Shown here in pieces: positions 48,765 through 58,592 of a stretch of DNA of 64,000 bases (within the stretch, counting starts at the first letter, position 1; every line of letters begins with the position of its first letter). Under the pieces are notes generated by a model. It was not told where the DNA came from. It saw only the letters and a program-made list of their open reading frames with translations, and did no database searches. The position numbers and the translations under genes are program-made. The stretch is from Pantanalinema sp. GBBB05 (lineage in GTDB: Bacteria > Cyanobacteriota > Cyanobacteriia > Leptolyngbyales > Leptolyngbyaceae). The stretch spans positions 1-64,000 of the forward strand of contig VRZD01000007.1 in NCBI GenBank assembly GCA_016743235.1. Reading direction: 5' to 3'.

Positions 48765-48965
48765 GTAAAAAAATATGAAGGAAAGGCTGCGATCGAAACC
48801 TCTAAGGTAGACTGAAGCGCAAAGTTAAACATTATGTGAAAAAATTCCACTTGTCCCCTATATTTAGGTATCATCCAGGGCTTTAAGCAGGAATTATCGA
48901 TTTTTCGACACTAAATATAGTGTTATAACCCTGAATCCGGCGGGAGATATCCGCAGAGGTTTGAG

Positions 48966-51548
48966 ATGGAACAGTGGGATTTCTTATTGCAAAAGGAAGG
49001 CGATCGCTCATGGCTACCTCTGGATTCGCCCGATGTGGAGATTTTAGAGGGACGCTATCGGGTGGTGGCGCGCTCGAATCAGGTCAATACTGAGGTGAAT
49101 GTTGCCATTAGCCATGTCACCGTGGATGAAGATCCACCGAAACGTCGATCGAAGCGTCGTGCTGGTCGCACCAATGCCAATGGATTAATGGTGATTTTGC
49201 CGTATACCTACTTGAGAGCGGGGATTTGGCAAATTATTTGCACTTCAACGGATGTGATGGCGGATTTGCTGGGAGCAGATTGGCGACGATCCGTGCGGTT
49301 GCAAGTGCTAGCTAGCCTGGGGATAGAGGAGGAAAATCATCCGATTGCTCCTCCAGTAGATTGTTTGACTGTTTCTGCGGACCTTGCTCTATCGCCGGAG
49401 ACCGCAACACCTCAGGAAGATGGCGCGATCGCGCCGATTTTACCTGTTCTAACGCCTCTAACCAGCCAAACCATAGCGCCAGATTTAGACGATGACGTGG
49501 CAGAAGTGGATGCAACTGGGTTGCCAGAACTACCTGCCCTCCCAACTCCCGAAATAGCCTCACCGCCTGAAGCTATCTCTACTAACGATGCTGTGGTCGC
49601 TGGAGCCATGCCTTCGCTCGATGATCTGGCTAGCTTGAATCTAGAAATCGCTCAGGTATTGGGGTTGTCAATGGATCGGTTGCTAGAAATGACCGAGCAA
49701 CTTTCTCATCAGGTGGTCGAAGAAGCGCTAAGAGGACTCAATTTAATTGAATTAGCCAATTCATGGCGACAATCAACCGAGGCGGCATCAGAGGAGTTTG
49801 GGTTGTTAGGAAGGGACACTGTAGAAGTTCTCTCACCGGAACCGGCGATCGCAGCGGAACCAGCTAGCCCAGTTGGGGAATCAGGATTTATTCCAATTGA
49901 GGCTCTGCAATTAGAGTTAGAGCATGAGACTCTCACTGCCTGTCATGGTGAAGCTTTAATCATTTCCGGTTGGATTGAACTGAATCCAGCCGCAGAACCG
50001 ATTCATCCTGCCCAGCCATTTCCCGACTGGTTACAGACTCTGACCGAGCTAGAAGTTGAGGATGAGAGCGTCCCGCTGGCTGAAGCAAAGGTTCAGGAGT
50101 TGCGGCTCTACTTACGGGATCCGCAGACCTCGCAAGTTTTATGGAGCGATCGTCAACCTGTTCCAGCTATTACAGCTAGATTCCCCTTTAGCTTTAATAT
50201 GGTTGTGCCCAGGGATCTAACTACCCATTTGTTGGTGGGCGAAGTGCTGCTCTGTGGCTTGTTACCTGACTCCTCAGAGGATGAAAGTGTCGTATTAAAG
50301 AGCCAGCCCTTTTCTGTGACGGTGGATCCGGAGCAATTGATGGCGGAATGGGCAAAGGTGAATCAAACCTTGGCAAACCACACTGACACTGAAGATATGT
50401 TGGATCTACCCGTGCAGTTAAGTGTGGAGTTAGCCGCATCACAACAGAGATCGTTGCTGGATCTATCTTTCTTAAAGCTAGCGAAAACTCCTGACCCAGA
50501 ACTAGACCCAGAACCAGCAGTCCCTGCATCAAGTGCGACGATCGGCAATTCTATCCTACCACCGCAACTCTATCGCCCTGATCCAGAGCAGTCGGGGAAG
50601 AAGCCTTTAGAATTACCGACCTTTATGGCTGTTGCTCCAGCAGAACCGGAAGCCGAATTGACGGCTGAGCTAACTAACTTGGAATCGTCTGTGGCAACTG
50701 AAGTAGAGAGTGCCGCTGAGAGTTTAGTGCCCACTAATATTGACGAAGCCCTGGTGAATGAGGCTTTAGCCGATGAGTTTACGGATGAGTTGGAGCAAAA
50801 GACGATCGTTCAGGAGCCTGATACCTGCTCTGTGCGGGAACTGGATCTGGATATCATTCCAGAAGTGGTGGCAGCCCCATTATCACCGGTGCAAACGGCA
50901 TTCCAGGCCCTCAATCTCCAAGAGCGCTTTTTCGATCGTTTGAATGCACTTGCCTCGGATGCCGATTTAAAGGTCAGTCTACAAGGCGCTGCTAACGGAC
51001 GGACACCGACCTCGCATCAAAGTACAGCCGCAACGATGGTGAGTACAGATTTCGCAGCTTCCGAATTTGTTGTGGATGACGATCCAGAGTTCGACCATTG
51101 GCGGCAACGGCGTTCTACAGTCTTAACTCGCCAGGTTGTGGCTGAGGAGCCTGAACAGCCTAATCCCTTGCTGCTGCCAGCCGATGAGCCGGTTCCAGTG
51201 CCGACCTTGGAAATTCTGGCAGATGAATTAGTCGCAGGAGCAACCGTGAATATCCGAGTTACGTTACCGAACGTGTTGCCCCGCATCTATGTCAAGTTGT
51301 GGGTGAATGATCGGCAAACTCGATCGTTATTAGCAGGACCTCAGTGGTTGACGGACTTCTTCCCGAATGGCTTTGATGCCTTAGAGGCGATCGTCCCCTT
51401 AACGGTTCCGATGGGCAGTGTAGAAGTGCGAATTGAAGCGATCGCGGTGGAAATCCAAACTCAGCGGGAAAGCCGGAAGGTGGGGCTCGATCAGGCGGTA
51501 ATTTTGGATGACTTCCCTCTGGTATCGCTCGATGAATTTGATTTCTAA
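48966..51548 (+). CDS. Large conserved cyanobacterial protein, function unknown
   Basis: 860 residues. A folded N-terminal part (QWDFLLQKEGDRSWLPLDS, strand-rich, residues 1-120) is followed by a long acidic, proline-rich low-complexity region (about 120-230 and 500-640), with a predicted folded middle (LELEHETLTACHGEALIISG) and a beta-rich C-terminus (LEILADELVAGATVNIRVTL). Acidic residues dominate, so the protein is probably soluble or cell-envelope-linked and flexible. Not recognised as a named family. It precedes psaI. Confidence 0.55.
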   Translation: MEQWDFLLQKEGDRSWLPLDSPDVEILEGRYRVVARSNQVNTEVNVAISHVTVDEDPPKRRSKRRAGRTNANGLMVILPYTYLRAGIWQIICTSTDVMADLLGADWRRSVRLQVLASLGIEEENHPIAPPVDCLTVSADLALSPETATPQEDGAIAPILPVLTPLTSQTIAPDLDDDVAEVDATGLPELPALPTPEIASPPEAISTNDAVVAGAMPSLDDLASLNLEIAQVLGLSMDRLLEMTEQLSHQVVEEALRGLNLIELANSWRQSTEAASEEFGLLGRDTVEVLSPEPAIAAEPASPVGESGFIPIEALQLELEHETLTACHGEALIISGWIELNPAAEPIHPAQPFPDWLQTLTELEVEDESVPLAEAKVQELRLYLRDPQTSQVLWSDRQPVPAITARFPFSFNMVVPRDLTTHLLVGEVLLCGLLPDSSEDESVVLKSQPFSVTVDPEQLMAEWAKVNQTLANHTDTEDMLDLPVQLSVELAASQQRSLLDLSFLKLAKTPDPELDPEPAVPASSATIGNSILPPQLYRPDPEQSGKKPLELPTFMAVAPAEPEAELTAELTNLESSVATEVESAAESLVPTNIDEALVNEALADEFTDELEQKTIVQEPDTCSVRELDLDIIPEVVAAPLSPVQTAFQALNLQERFFDRLNALASDADLKVSLQGAANGRTPTSHQSTAATMVSTDFAASEFVVDDDPEFDHWRQRRSTVLTRQVVAEEPEQPNPLLLPADEPVPVPTLEILADELVAGATVNIRVTLPNVLPRIYVKLWVNDRQTRSLLAGPQWLTDFFPNGFDALEAIVPLTVPMGSVEVRIEAIAVEIQTQRESRKVGLDQAVILDDFPLVSLDEFDF

Positions 51549-51673
51549 GCCAAGGCAGTTGTTACATTCCCCTACGATCGTTAAGAATTCTTAGAAATCA
51601 GCCAGGAGTACACACTTCACAGTAAATTCTGTACAGTCCGTCTTGAAAGTATCTAAAGATAGGAAACGTCATT

Positions 51674-51790
51674 ATGACTGGTACATACGCAGCTTCTTTC
51701 CTACCCTGGATTCTCATTCCTGTTGTCTGCTGGCTTCTGCCTGCTGTGACAATGGGATTGTTATTCCTGTATATCGAACAGGATGCTTAA
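51674..51790 (+). CDS. psaI: Photosystem I subunit VIII (PsaI)
   Basis: 38 residues: begins [20 protein letters not shown] and ends FLYIEQDA, near-identical to PsaI, a single-helix subunit at the PSI trimer interface that helps bind PsaL. Single gene 126 nt after the 860-residue protein; not next to psaL, which many cyanobacteria have adjacent. Confidence 0.95.
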   Translation: MTGTYAASFLPWILIPVVCWLLPAVTMGLLFLYIEQDA

Positions 51791-51864
51791 TTGATCCAGG
51801 ACTGAGGAGATTCATTCAATCAAGCTATTTGATTTGATCAATCCCCTCAAATATCTTATTCATG

Positions 51865-51901
51865 AAAAACCGCCTATCTGCGTACTAGATAAGCGGTTTT
51901 T
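51865..51901. terminator. Bidirectional terminator between psaI and psbEFLJ
   Basis: AAAAACCGC-x-TATCT and AGATA-x-GCGGTTTTT form a stem with flanking A and T runs, so it works on both strands: for psaI on the + strand and for psbJ on the minus strand. Confidence 0.85.
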
Positions 51902-51967
51902 CTGTTAGAAACTTTGTCAAATTTTTGCCTTCCAAATGCTCAATTCCTGGAAGGCAATCCATCGTTT

Positions 51968-52087
51968 CTAGACTGAGGACCCCAGTCCAGCATAAGCGCC
52001 ATAGAAGAACAGACCTAAGATGGTTAAAACGCCCAGACCAGCAACGGTTGCTACGATCCAGAGCGGAATCCGCCCAGAACTAAACAC
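51968..52087 (-). CDS. psbJ: Photosystem II protein J
   Basis: 39 residues starting at GTG 52087, with GGAGG about 8 nt upstream. Begins [20 protein letters not shown] after the start and ends [11 protein letters not shown], near-identical to PsbJ. Single helix next to cytochrome b559; it tunes QA and QB redox steps. Last gene of psbEFLJ. Confidence 0.95.
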   Translation of the reverse strand: MFSSGRIPLWIVATVAGLGVLTILGLFFYGAYAGLGSSV

Positions 52088-52241
52088 GATGTTTGCCTCC
52101 TAACTCAGCACAAGAACAGAGTGAGAATGAACTCACTGAAAACTACAAACTAATAATCTGCAAAATTCTTTCAAAGGCGAAAGACGCTAAACAATCTTCA
52201 ACTAATTGCTTTCTATTCGTCAAGCTGACGTTGACGCCGCA

Positions 52242-52364
52242 TTAGTTAAAGAAGTAGCTGGAAAAGAGAATACCAAGGACGAAGATTAGCAACAAGCCCA
52301 GATACAGTGAAGTCCGGTTTAACTCAACGGGTTGCTTGTTGGGATTGGGGGTTCTACCTGTCAC
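52242..52364 (-). CDS. psbL: Photosystem II protein L
   Basis: 40 residues from GTG 52364 with AGAGG nearby. [20 protein letters not shown] then a single helix ending SSYFFN matches PsbL. It sits at the PSII monomer interface and protects QA. The 154-nt gap to psbJ holds no other gene. Confidence 0.95.
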   Translation of the reverse strand: MTGRTPNPNKQPVELNRTSLYLGLLLIFVLGILFSSYFFN

Positions 52365-52372
52365 GGCTCTGA

Positions 52373-52507
52373 TTACCTCTGAATAAACTGCATTGCTGCG
52401 ATCGCGCCCAAGAAAAATACGGTGGGGACAGCCAGAGCGTGCACTGACAGCCATCTAACCGTAAAAATGGGGTACGAGACGGGTTGGTTTGGAGTATTGC
52501 TGGTCAT
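52373..52507 (-). CDS. psbF: Cytochrome b559 beta subunit
   Basis: 44 residues from ATG 52507: [20 protein letters not shown], then [18 protein letters not shown]. The His of SVHALAV binds the b559 haem together with the PsbE His. Ends FIQR. Eight nt before psbL start. Confidence 0.96.
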   Translation of the reverse strand: MTSNTPNQPVSYPIFTVRWLSVHALAVPTVFFLGAIAAMQFIQR

Positions 52508-52528
52508 AAGGTTGGAATGCAATTAAAA

Positions 52529-52777
52529 CTACTTTGACAGAAATTGCTCGATTTGTTGTTTAGCTTCAAAGCGATTATTCACGATCGGAGCAACTGGCCG
52601 TCCAGCAGGGTAGTACTCGTTAGGACGAGGAGTCCCAAAGACATCGTAGGCTAAGCCAGTGCTAACAAACAGCCATCCAGCAATGAATAAAGCCGGAATG
52701 GTGATGCTATGAATTACCCAGTAACGAATGCTTGTAACAATGTCCGAAAACGGACGCTCTCCGGTTGAACCAGCCAT
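52529..52777 (-). CDS. psbE: Cytochrome b559 alpha subunit
   Basis: 82 residues from ATG 52777 ([20 protein letters not shown]); the longer frame to 52843 has no family support. The haem-binding His is in [20 protein letters not shown]. It is the first gene of the psbEFLJ operon and is followed by psbF after 21 nt. Needed for PSII assembly. Confidence 0.97.
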   Translation of the reverse strand: MAGSTGERPFSDIVTSIRYWVIHSITIPALFIAGWLFVSTGLAYDVFGTPRPNEYYPAGRPVAPIVNNRFEAKQQIEQFLSK

Positions 52778-53120
52778 GCAGATTCCTCCACTGACAAAAC
52801 GATACAAAAGGTTAATCTCTATCATACGGGAGCGCTGAACCACTCACAAGCAAGTTGACATCTAGGGAAAGTCACTGCTTTGACAGGAGTGGTAAAGGAT
52901 TTGAGCAACGATCGTCTGGCAACTCAATTTCCTCGATCGTTCTCTGATTTTTCTAGCTCAAACCCTTTCACTGATTTGGTTTTAGGGGATCAACTAGGGT
53001 CCTAACTTGAAAGACTGAGCCAAGTCAGTGACCAAACATCGATCGCCTAAAACCCCTCTATCTCACGTAAAGACACCGATCTTGTGCCTTTACACAAGGA
53101 AAACTGTTCTCATAAATCGC
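52778..53120 (-). promoter_or_regulatory. psbE upstream region, 343 bp
   Basis: No gene. On the minus strand a sigma-70-type element TTGTGA-17 nt-TATGAT lies at 52821-52849, about 45 nt before the psbE start, and is the best promoter candidate for psbEFLJ. The rest, up to ycf48, holds no feature I can support. Confidence 0.45.
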
Positions 53121-54131
53121 TTAAGCTGCGCTTGAGGTTGGTTGATATTTTAACAACACACCTCTTTGCCCAATGATGAACCCATTTTCAGGGGTGAGGA
53201 AGACAATTTTATAGAGGTTAGAGGGCACATTCTCTACGGCTCGATCTTTCTCCCAGGTCTGTCCACCGTCGGTACTCCGCAGCAAATTGCCGCTCCCGCC
53301 GGATACCCAGACTTCATTGGGAGTCCGGTATGCCAGATCGAGTAGTCCCCAACTCGTAGACGCTTCCGGGTTGACGGGATCATCCCACCCTTCGGCAGCC
53401 TCTAAATTGCTGAATTGAATTTGCCCACCCCGAGCCAGCATCCATAACCGACCATCCGCTGTAAAGCCCATATTCTGAACCCGCCGGGAACTGTTGCGGT
53501 TATGGGGTTCCCAAGCTGTTTGACCAGGTTTCCAGGTGGAGTAGAAATTTCCCCGCGATGAAACGGCAACATATTTACCATCGGGCGATCGTGAAATGTT
53601 CCGAATCACCCCTACCGCTTCTTCCACCATGGCTTTCCAGGTTTTACCGCCGTCTGCTGTTCGATAGATCGCGCCAATATCCGTGGTCATTTCGGCTGAC
53701 TTATCACCCAGCGCTAAAACTGTATTCGGGGAGCCTGGTAACTTCTCACTCAATGGCACTCGGAGCCAAGACTTGCCAGCATCCGTAGTATGCAGCAGCA
53801 GTGACGGCTGACCAGCCACCCAGCCCTCATTACCGGAGAAACTGACCGAAGTTAACCGATAAGCCTGATCTAGACCCAAGGTTCGTGGCTCCCAGGTATT
53901 CCCACCATCATTGGTTTCTAGCAGGGCAGAACTTGTCCCTACCAACCAACCGTGTTGAGGATCGCTAGTAAAACTGATGTCTAGCAAGTTTGCCTCAGTG
54001 GGCACCGCGATCGCCTGCCAGGGGTTGGTATCCGTGGAGGGGAGATACGCCCCGCCGCCGCAGCCCACACAGAGCAGCGCCATGGCTAAAAGCGAAACAA
54101 ATTGTTGCAAGAATTTTGTGGCAGTGCGCAT
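53121..54131 (-). CDS. ycf48: Ycf48 (HCF136-like) photosystem II assembly factor
   Basis: 336 residues. A lipoprotein-type signal peptide ([14 protein letters not shown]) leads into a beta-propeller with repeated TxDGGxTW units: [48 protein letters not shown]. Ycf48 binds precursor D1 and helps early PSII reaction-centre assembly on the lumen side. The arrangement rubA-ycf48-psbEFLJ on one strand is the classical cyanobacterial cluster. Confidence 0.95.
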   Translation of the reverse strand: MRTATKFLQQFVSLLAMALLCVGCGGGAYLPSTDTNPWQAIAVPTEANLLDISFTSDPQHGWLVGTSSALLETNDGGNTWEPRTLGLDQAYRLTSVSFSGNEGWVAGQPSLLLHTTDAGKSWLRVPLSEKLPGSPNTVLALGDKSAEMTTDIGAIYRTADGGKTWKAMVEEAVGVIRNISRSPDGKYVAVSSRGNFYSTWKPGQTAWEPHNRNSSRRVQNMGFTADGRLWMLARGGQIQFSNLEAAEGWDDPVNPEASTSWGLLDLAYRTPNEVWVSGGSGNLLRSTDGGQTWEKDRAVENVPSNLYKIVFLTPENGFIIGQRGVLLKYQPTSSAA

Positions 54132-54194
54132 TACTGGTTAGTCTCGAATAATTCTCAATGTAGTTTTGTAACGGTAGCAGCGAGGCATGAGCGG

Positions 54195-54539
54195 CTATTG
54201 CAGCCCATACAGGCTCAGAAAGAACAGGAAGGCAAGGGCTAAACCGCCAAAGATTAATAGGTTTTTCTGGGTAGGAGTTAAGGTGTTAACCCCAAGTCCA
54301 TACCCCAAGTTTTCCTCAAATCCGGAAGGTTTACCCGTGACACCGATGTTACGGAACCGGGCTTTGGGCGCGCTACAGACTGGACAGCGCCAGTTGGGTG
54401 GTAGCTCTTCAAAGGGCGTTCCAGCAGTAATCTGTCGTTTACTATCGCCTTTGGCAGGTTCATAGATATAGCCGCAGGCTTCGCACTCATGACGATCGAG
54501 CGACTGTGGATCTACGGGATCAGCAGTTTGAGAACTCAT
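54195..54539 (-). CDS. rubA: Membrane-bound rubredoxin RubA
   Basis: 114 residues. The rubredoxin fold has ligands CEACGY and CPVCSAP binding one iron; a C-terminal helix (NLLIFGGLALAFLFFLSLYG) anchors it. RubA is required for accumulation of PSI and PSII reaction centres. It heads the rubA-ycf48-psbEFLJ group and is divergent from ndhC. Confidence 0.95.
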   Translation of the reverse strand: MSSQTADPVDPQSLDRHECEACGYIYEPAKGDSKRQITAGTPFEELPPNWRCPVCSAPKARFRNIGVTGKPSGFEENLGYGLGVNTLTPTQKNLLIFGGLALAFLFFLSLYGLQ

Positions 54540-54753
54540 TGCTTTCAGTCCAGTGATCTTCGGTAAGAGAGAGGATGAGTAATTCTGAAAACTCTATTAA
54601 ATTATATAAACAATCAGGCACAGTAGGACAAATTTTGCTACCTCTGTTGCTTGTGGCAAGAGCACGGTAAAATTGGCAGCGATTGCAGGAAGGATTGACT
54701 GCCTTCCACGAGTAAGCTCAATAACTTCTATCATTTCGTTAAGACCCGCCTCC

Positions 54754-54759
54754 TATAAT
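54754..54759 (+). promoter_or_regulatory. ndhC -10 element
   Basis: TATAAT, 58 nt before the ndhC start, with ATCATT 18 nt upstream as a weak -35. Confidence 0.5.
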
Positions 54760-54817
54760 ATGAAGGAGCGGTAACACGACTCCGTTAAGCAACTTCGATA
54801 AAGGGTAATCATTGACA

Positions 54818-55180
54818 GTGTTTGTCCTCAGTGGCTACGAGTATCTTTTAGGCTTCCTGCTGATTTGTAGTTTAGTGCCAGCTCTAGCGCTGACGGCAGC
54901 TAAACTACTGCGTCCCAGCCGTCGAGGTCCAGAGCGGAGAACCACCTATGAATCTGGGATGGAGCCGATCGGCGGTGCCTGGATCCAGTTCAATATCCGC
55001 TACTACATGTTTGCGCTAATATTCGTAATTTTTGATGTGGAAACAGTGTTTCTGTATCCCTGGGCAGTCGCGTTTAATCGGTTGGGACTGCTGGCATTTA
55101 TTGAAGCACTGATCTTTGTTGGCATCCTGGTTGTTGGGTTGGTTTACGCGTGGCGGAAAGGAGCCTTGGAATGGTCATGA
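54818..55180 (+). CDS. ndhC: NAD(P)H-quinone oxidoreductase subunit 3
   Basis: 120 residues from GTG 54818, which gives the family start MFVLSGYEY and normal length; a TTG six nt upstream is nearer to the AAGGG ribosome site. Three helices; [20 protein letters not shown] and [15 protein letters not shown] are conserved loops of the quinone-site region. Membrane subunit of NDH-1, used in respiration and cyclic electron flow. Overlaps ndhK. Confidence 0.96.
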   Translation: MFVLSGYEYLLGFLLICSLVPALALTAAKLLRPSRRGPERRTTYESGMEPIGGAWIQFNIRYYMFALIFVIFDVETVFLYPWAVAFNRLGLLAFIEALIFVGILVVGLVYAWRKGALEWS

Positions 55181-55881
55181 ATTCAGAGCGGATTATGAAT
55201 CCGGTTGAGCGACCACAAGTCACTCAAGACCTGTCGGAAAATGTCATCCTCACCACTGTGGATGATCTCTATAACTGGGCGCGGTTATCCAGCCTTTGGC
55301 CCATGCTGTATGGTACAGCTTGCTGTTTTATTGAATTTGCTGCCCTGATTGGCTCGCGATTTGACTTCGATCGCTTTGGGCTAGTTCCTCGCTCCACGCC
55401 CCGGCAGGCAGATTTGATTATCACGGCGGGCACCATCACCATGAAAATGGCTCCGGCTCTGGTGCGTCTCTATGAGCAAATGCCAGAACCCAAGTATGTG
55501 ATTGCGATGGGCGCTTGCACCATTACGGGTGGGATGTTCAGTGTAGACTCCCCTACCGCCGTCCGTGGTGTAGATAAGTTGATTCCGGTGGATGTCTATT
55601 TACCAGGCTGCCCCCCTCGCCCGGAGGCAATCATTGACGCCATTATCAAACTACGCAAAAAAATCTCGAATGAGTCGATTCAAGAGCGGGGCTATCTGTT
55701 GCAAGAGCACCGCTACTACAGCACTACCCACACCATGAAAGCGGCAGCACCACTGTTAACAGGTGAGTACTTGCAAACTGGTACTCGTGACCTGCCACCG
55801 AAGGAGTTGATGGAAGCCATGGGCATGCCCGTTCCTCCCGCACTATTAACGGCTGAAAAGGAGGGCGCTCATCGTGGCTGA
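55171..55881 (+). CDS. ndhK: NAD(P)H-quinone oxidoreductase subunit K
   Basis: 236 residues from ATG 55171, 7 nt after AGGAG; an ATG at 55177 is the alternative. The [4Fe-4S] N2 cluster ligands lie in [19 protein letters not shown] and [10 protein letters not shown]. Peripheral subunit that passes electrons to plastoquinone. Overlaps ndhC (10 nt) and ndhJ (8 nt), so ndhC-ndhK-ndhJ are translationally coupled. Confidence 0.96.
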   Translation: MVMNSERIMNPVERPQVTQDLSENVILTTVDDLYNWARLSSLWPMLYGTACCFIEFAALIGSRFDFDRFGLVPRSTPRQADLIITAGTITMKMAPALVRLYEQMPEPKYVIAMGACTITGGMFSVDSPTAVRGVDKLIPVDVYLPGCPPRPEAIIDAIIKLRKKISNESIQERGYLLQEHRYYSTTHTMKAAAPLLTGEYLQTGTRDLPPKELMEAMGMPVPPALLTAEKEGAHRG

Positions 55882-56413
55882 TCAACCAAACACTCCTGAA
55901 TCCGCTGACATCACGCCATCCGGCGCGGCAATCGTTGAACGGGGCAATACCTCTAAGTGGTTGGCGGACAATGGGTTTGACCATGAGTTCCTGGGGTTGG
56001 ATGCCTCTGGCGTGGAATTACTCAAAATTGATCGCGACTTCTTAATTCCGATCGCGACGGCTCTCTATGCTTATGGCTTCAACTACTTGCAATGCCAGGG
56101 TGCCTACGATGCAGGGCCAGGTCAAGATCTGGTCAGCTTTTATCACCTGACGAAAATTTCGGATAATGCCGAGCGACCGCCAGAAGTACGGCTGAAGGTG
56201 TTCCTGTCTCGGGAAAATCCTACTGTTCCTTCGGTGTATTGGATTTGGAAAGGAGCTGACTGGCAAGAGCGGGAATCCTACGATATGTATGGCATTGTCT
56301 ATGAAGGACACCCCAACCTGAAGCGGCTACTGATGCCGGAAGATTGGGTAGGCTGGCCCTTACGCAAGGATTACATCTCGCCTGATTTCTACGAGTTGCA
56401 AGACGCGTACTAA
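55874..56413 (+). CDS. ndhJ: NAD(P)H-quinone oxidoreductase subunit J
   Basis: 179 residues from GTG 55874. Family landmarks [17 protein letters not shown] and [20 protein letters not shown]. Peripheral-arm subunit of NDH-1, last of the ndhCKJ operon. Its stop overlaps the stop of the convergent ProA-like gene in CTAA (56410-56413). Confidence 0.96.
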   Translation: MADQPNTPESADITPSGAAIVERGNTSKWLADNGFDHEFLGLDASGVELLKIDRDFLIPIATALYAYGFNYLQCQGAYDAGPGQDLVSFYHLTKISDNAERPPEVRLKVFLSRENPTVPSVYWIWKGADWQERESYDMYGIVYEGHPNLKRLLMPEDWVGWPLRKDYISPDFYELQDAY

Positions 56414-57675
56414 GACTGCTCGGTACCCTGAACAATATATTTCATTGTGGTCAGCGTTTCTAGGCTAATTAGCCCACGACGCTGACCTTTTTGATTCGAC
56501 ATCCCCAGAAAAACGGAATCACCCCATTTCGGACTACGAGAGAAGCGGGGTGAGGCATTGATATAAGTTGAGGCGCTATTAATCCCCAGGGCAAACTGGC
56601 GGCTCTCCTGGTAAGACTCGGTGACTAGGCAATCGGCATGACCGCTACTATGCAGGTTAATCCAGGTGATCGCATCATCCAGACTATCAACGACCCGAAA
56701 CGCGACTATTTTTGCGAGATAGGCTTGATTCCATTCCATATCCTCTGCCAATTGCAGATCGGGAAATTCTGTGACCAGGCTGGCATCTCCCCGAAGTTCA
56801 AACCCTTTCTCCCGCAGACTATTCCATAACATCGTGAGCGAGGATGGATTTTGATTGCGGTGAATCAGCACTTTTTCGATCGCGTTAACCGGATCAGGTT
56901 CACTTTGGTGGCTGTCTAAAATGATCCAACGTACTGTTTCTAAACTGCCAGACGGTGACCAGTACAGATAACAGTTACCCATTGCCGATTTCAGTACCGG
57001 AGCTGTGGCTTGCCGGGTAATTTGCTGCACCAGGCTGGGACGACCGTACGGAATAATTAAGTTGAGGTATTGATCCTGCACAATTAAATCTCGCACTGAT
57101 GCCCCTTGATCGGATGGTAGGGCTTGCAGGCAACCATTGGGTAATCCGGCTTCTTCAAGGGCTAAGCAGAGAGCACGGGAGATCGCCGCATTGGAATTAC
57201 TGGCTTCGCTGCCCCCTTTCAAGATCAAACTATTGCCAGTCTTAATGCAAAGCCCTGCCGCGATCGCGGCTAACTCGGGAAAGGCTTCGTAAATTAAGGC
57301 AATGACGCCCAATGGCATCAGTTGCGAGTAAGTTTGGCAATGGTTGACTTGATGAATGGCCGTCATGACCCGTCCGATCGGATCAGGAAGCTCACTCAAT
57401 CGCTGTAGTAATTGCACCGTCGTGTGGAGCCGCTCGGGAGTGAGCTTTAACCAATCCAGCACTAAATCGGGCACAGCCATCTCGCGGCTCGCTTCCAGGT
57501 CTAGAGTATTTGCCTCTAAAATCTCATTTTGGTTCTGTTTGAGGGCTTCGGCCATGAGTTGAACGGCTCGACTGCGAAGTCCACCTTTCGTTGTGGCTAA
57601 CCGAATAGAAGTTTGATAGGCCAGTTGGGCAGCCGTAATCGGGTCAGAAGCTAGGGGAAAAGAATCCAGCGTCAT
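56410..57675 (-). CDS. Gamma-glutamyl phosphate reductase-like (ProA-like) protein lacking the catalytic Cys
   Basis: 421 residues following the ProA aldehyde-dehydrogenase fold: [47 protein letters not shown] and a C-terminal [20 protein letters not shown]. In ProA the catalytic Cys sits in the VCNAxE motif; here the matching stretch reads DPVNAIE (codons near 56885-56905, reverse strand), with Val in the Cys position. The oxidoreductase reaction therefore probably is lost or altered; the true proline-pathway ProA may be elsewhere. A zinc-ribbon membrane-protein gene lies 4 nt upstream on the same strand. Confidence 0.85.
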   Translation of the reverse strand: MTLDSFPLASDPITAAQLAYQTSIRLATTKGGLRSRAVQLMAEALKQNQNEILEANTLDLEASREMAVPDLVLDWLKLTPERLHTTVQLLQRLSELPDPIGRVMTAIHQVNHCQTYSQLMPLGVIALIYEAFPELAAIAAGLCIKTGNSLILKGGSEASNSNAAISRALCLALEEAGLPNGCLQALPSDQGASVRDLIVQDQYLNLIIPYGRPSLVQQITRQATAPVLKSAMGNCYLYWSPSGSLETVRWIILDSHQSEPDPVNAIEKVLIHRNQNPSSLTMLWNSLREKGFELRGDASLVTEFPDLQLAEDMEWNQAYLAKIVAFRVVDSLDDAITWINLHSSGHADCLVTESYQESRQFALGINSASTYINASPRFSRSPKWGDSVFLGMSNQKGQRRGLISLETLTTMKYIVQGTEQS

Positions 57676-57679
57676 TGGG

Positions 57680-58096
57680 TTAACGCCTATAAGCGAGTAA
57701 AACCATCAGTGCGGGCAATACGGCGACCAGTAATGCCACGATCGCCCACAATAATACGCTGGCTTTGGGAGAGGAGGTCAGTGCCAGCGGCAACCAAATA
57801 ATTAGGAGGACAAGGGTGATGCAGAGGGCAATGGGCAAATAGCTTTCTCCCAAGCCTGGGTTAGCCACTCCCCACTGATGTCCAGTCCAGCGCCACGCCC
57901 GTTTATAGGGATAACTGCTGGACAGCTCTTCCAGCACATAGCCTCCTTCTTCCACCACAAAAATTTTCTGGCAACGATTACAACCAAAGGCTTCCGTCAA
58001 GGCGATCGGGGTTAAATGACCACGACGGCGGCAGGGGCAGGGATAATCCTGGCTTAAATCAATCTTTTGAGCTTTTTGAGGTTGCACAGGCGGCAC
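57680..58096 (-). CDS. Zinc-ribbon membrane protein
   Basis: 138 residues. N-terminal CPCRRRGHL and CNRCQKIF form a likely zinc ribbon; the C-terminal half has two helices (LPIALCITLVLLIIWLPLAL and SVLLWAIVALLVAVLPALMV). 4 nt before the ProA-like gene and probably co-transcribed. Role unknown. Confidence 0.6.
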   Translation of the reverse strand: MPPVQPQKAQKIDLSQDYPCPCRRRGHLTPIALTEAFGCNRCQKIFVVEEGGYVLEELSSSYPYKRAWRWTGHQWGVANPGLGESYLPIALCITLVLLIIWLPLALTSSPKASVLLWAIVALLVAVLPALMVLLAYRR

Positions 58097-58338
58097 AAAT
58101 TCAAAAATTTTGCTGGATCTCTTCTTTAGTAAAAACCATTGTCTTTGTAACCATAGAGTTGGTTTATCAAATCTTTCTGTTATTTGCTGACTAAATTGCT
58201 TCTCCCCAACTTAGAAAAGCCCTAACCTCACGATCGCCAATGTTTTATGGCAATCTTACCACTCCCATCCTAAATCTCATCCCAGACTCAGCGTCTAGTT
58301 GCTTAGGCTGATGCCTCTGAATTCGTCATACTTTGGAA

Positions 58339-58409
58339 GCGGGTAACGCGATTCGAACGCGCGACATCAACCTTGGCAAGGTTGCGCTCTACCACTGAGC
58401 TATACCCGC
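58339..58409 (-). tRNA. tRNA-Gly(GCC), copy 1
   Basis: 71 nt on the minus strand folds as a full cloverleaf: acceptor GCGGGTA/TACCCGC, D-arm GCTCAGTGGTAGAGC, anticodon loop CTTGCCAAG with GCC, T-loop GTTCGAATC. No encoded CCA. Confidence 0.95.
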
Positions 58410-58460
58410 AAACTTTCAGACAAGCCATCGTCTGTCAAAATAGAACGAGTCTATTTGGAA

Positions 58461-58531
58461 GCGGGTAACGCGATTCGAACGCGCGACATCAACCTTGGCA
58501 AGGTTGCGCTCTACCACTGAGCTATACCCGC
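58461..58531 (-). tRNA. tRNA-Gly(GCC), copy 2
   Basis: Identical 71-nt sequence exactly 122 nt downstream of copy 1, with similar flanking bases, indicating a recent tandem duplication. Confidence 0.95.
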
Positions 58532-58592
58532 GAAATTCAGACGATTATCAGTTTGCCAAAATAGAACGAGTCTGTCAAGGGGTTTAGCAAAA

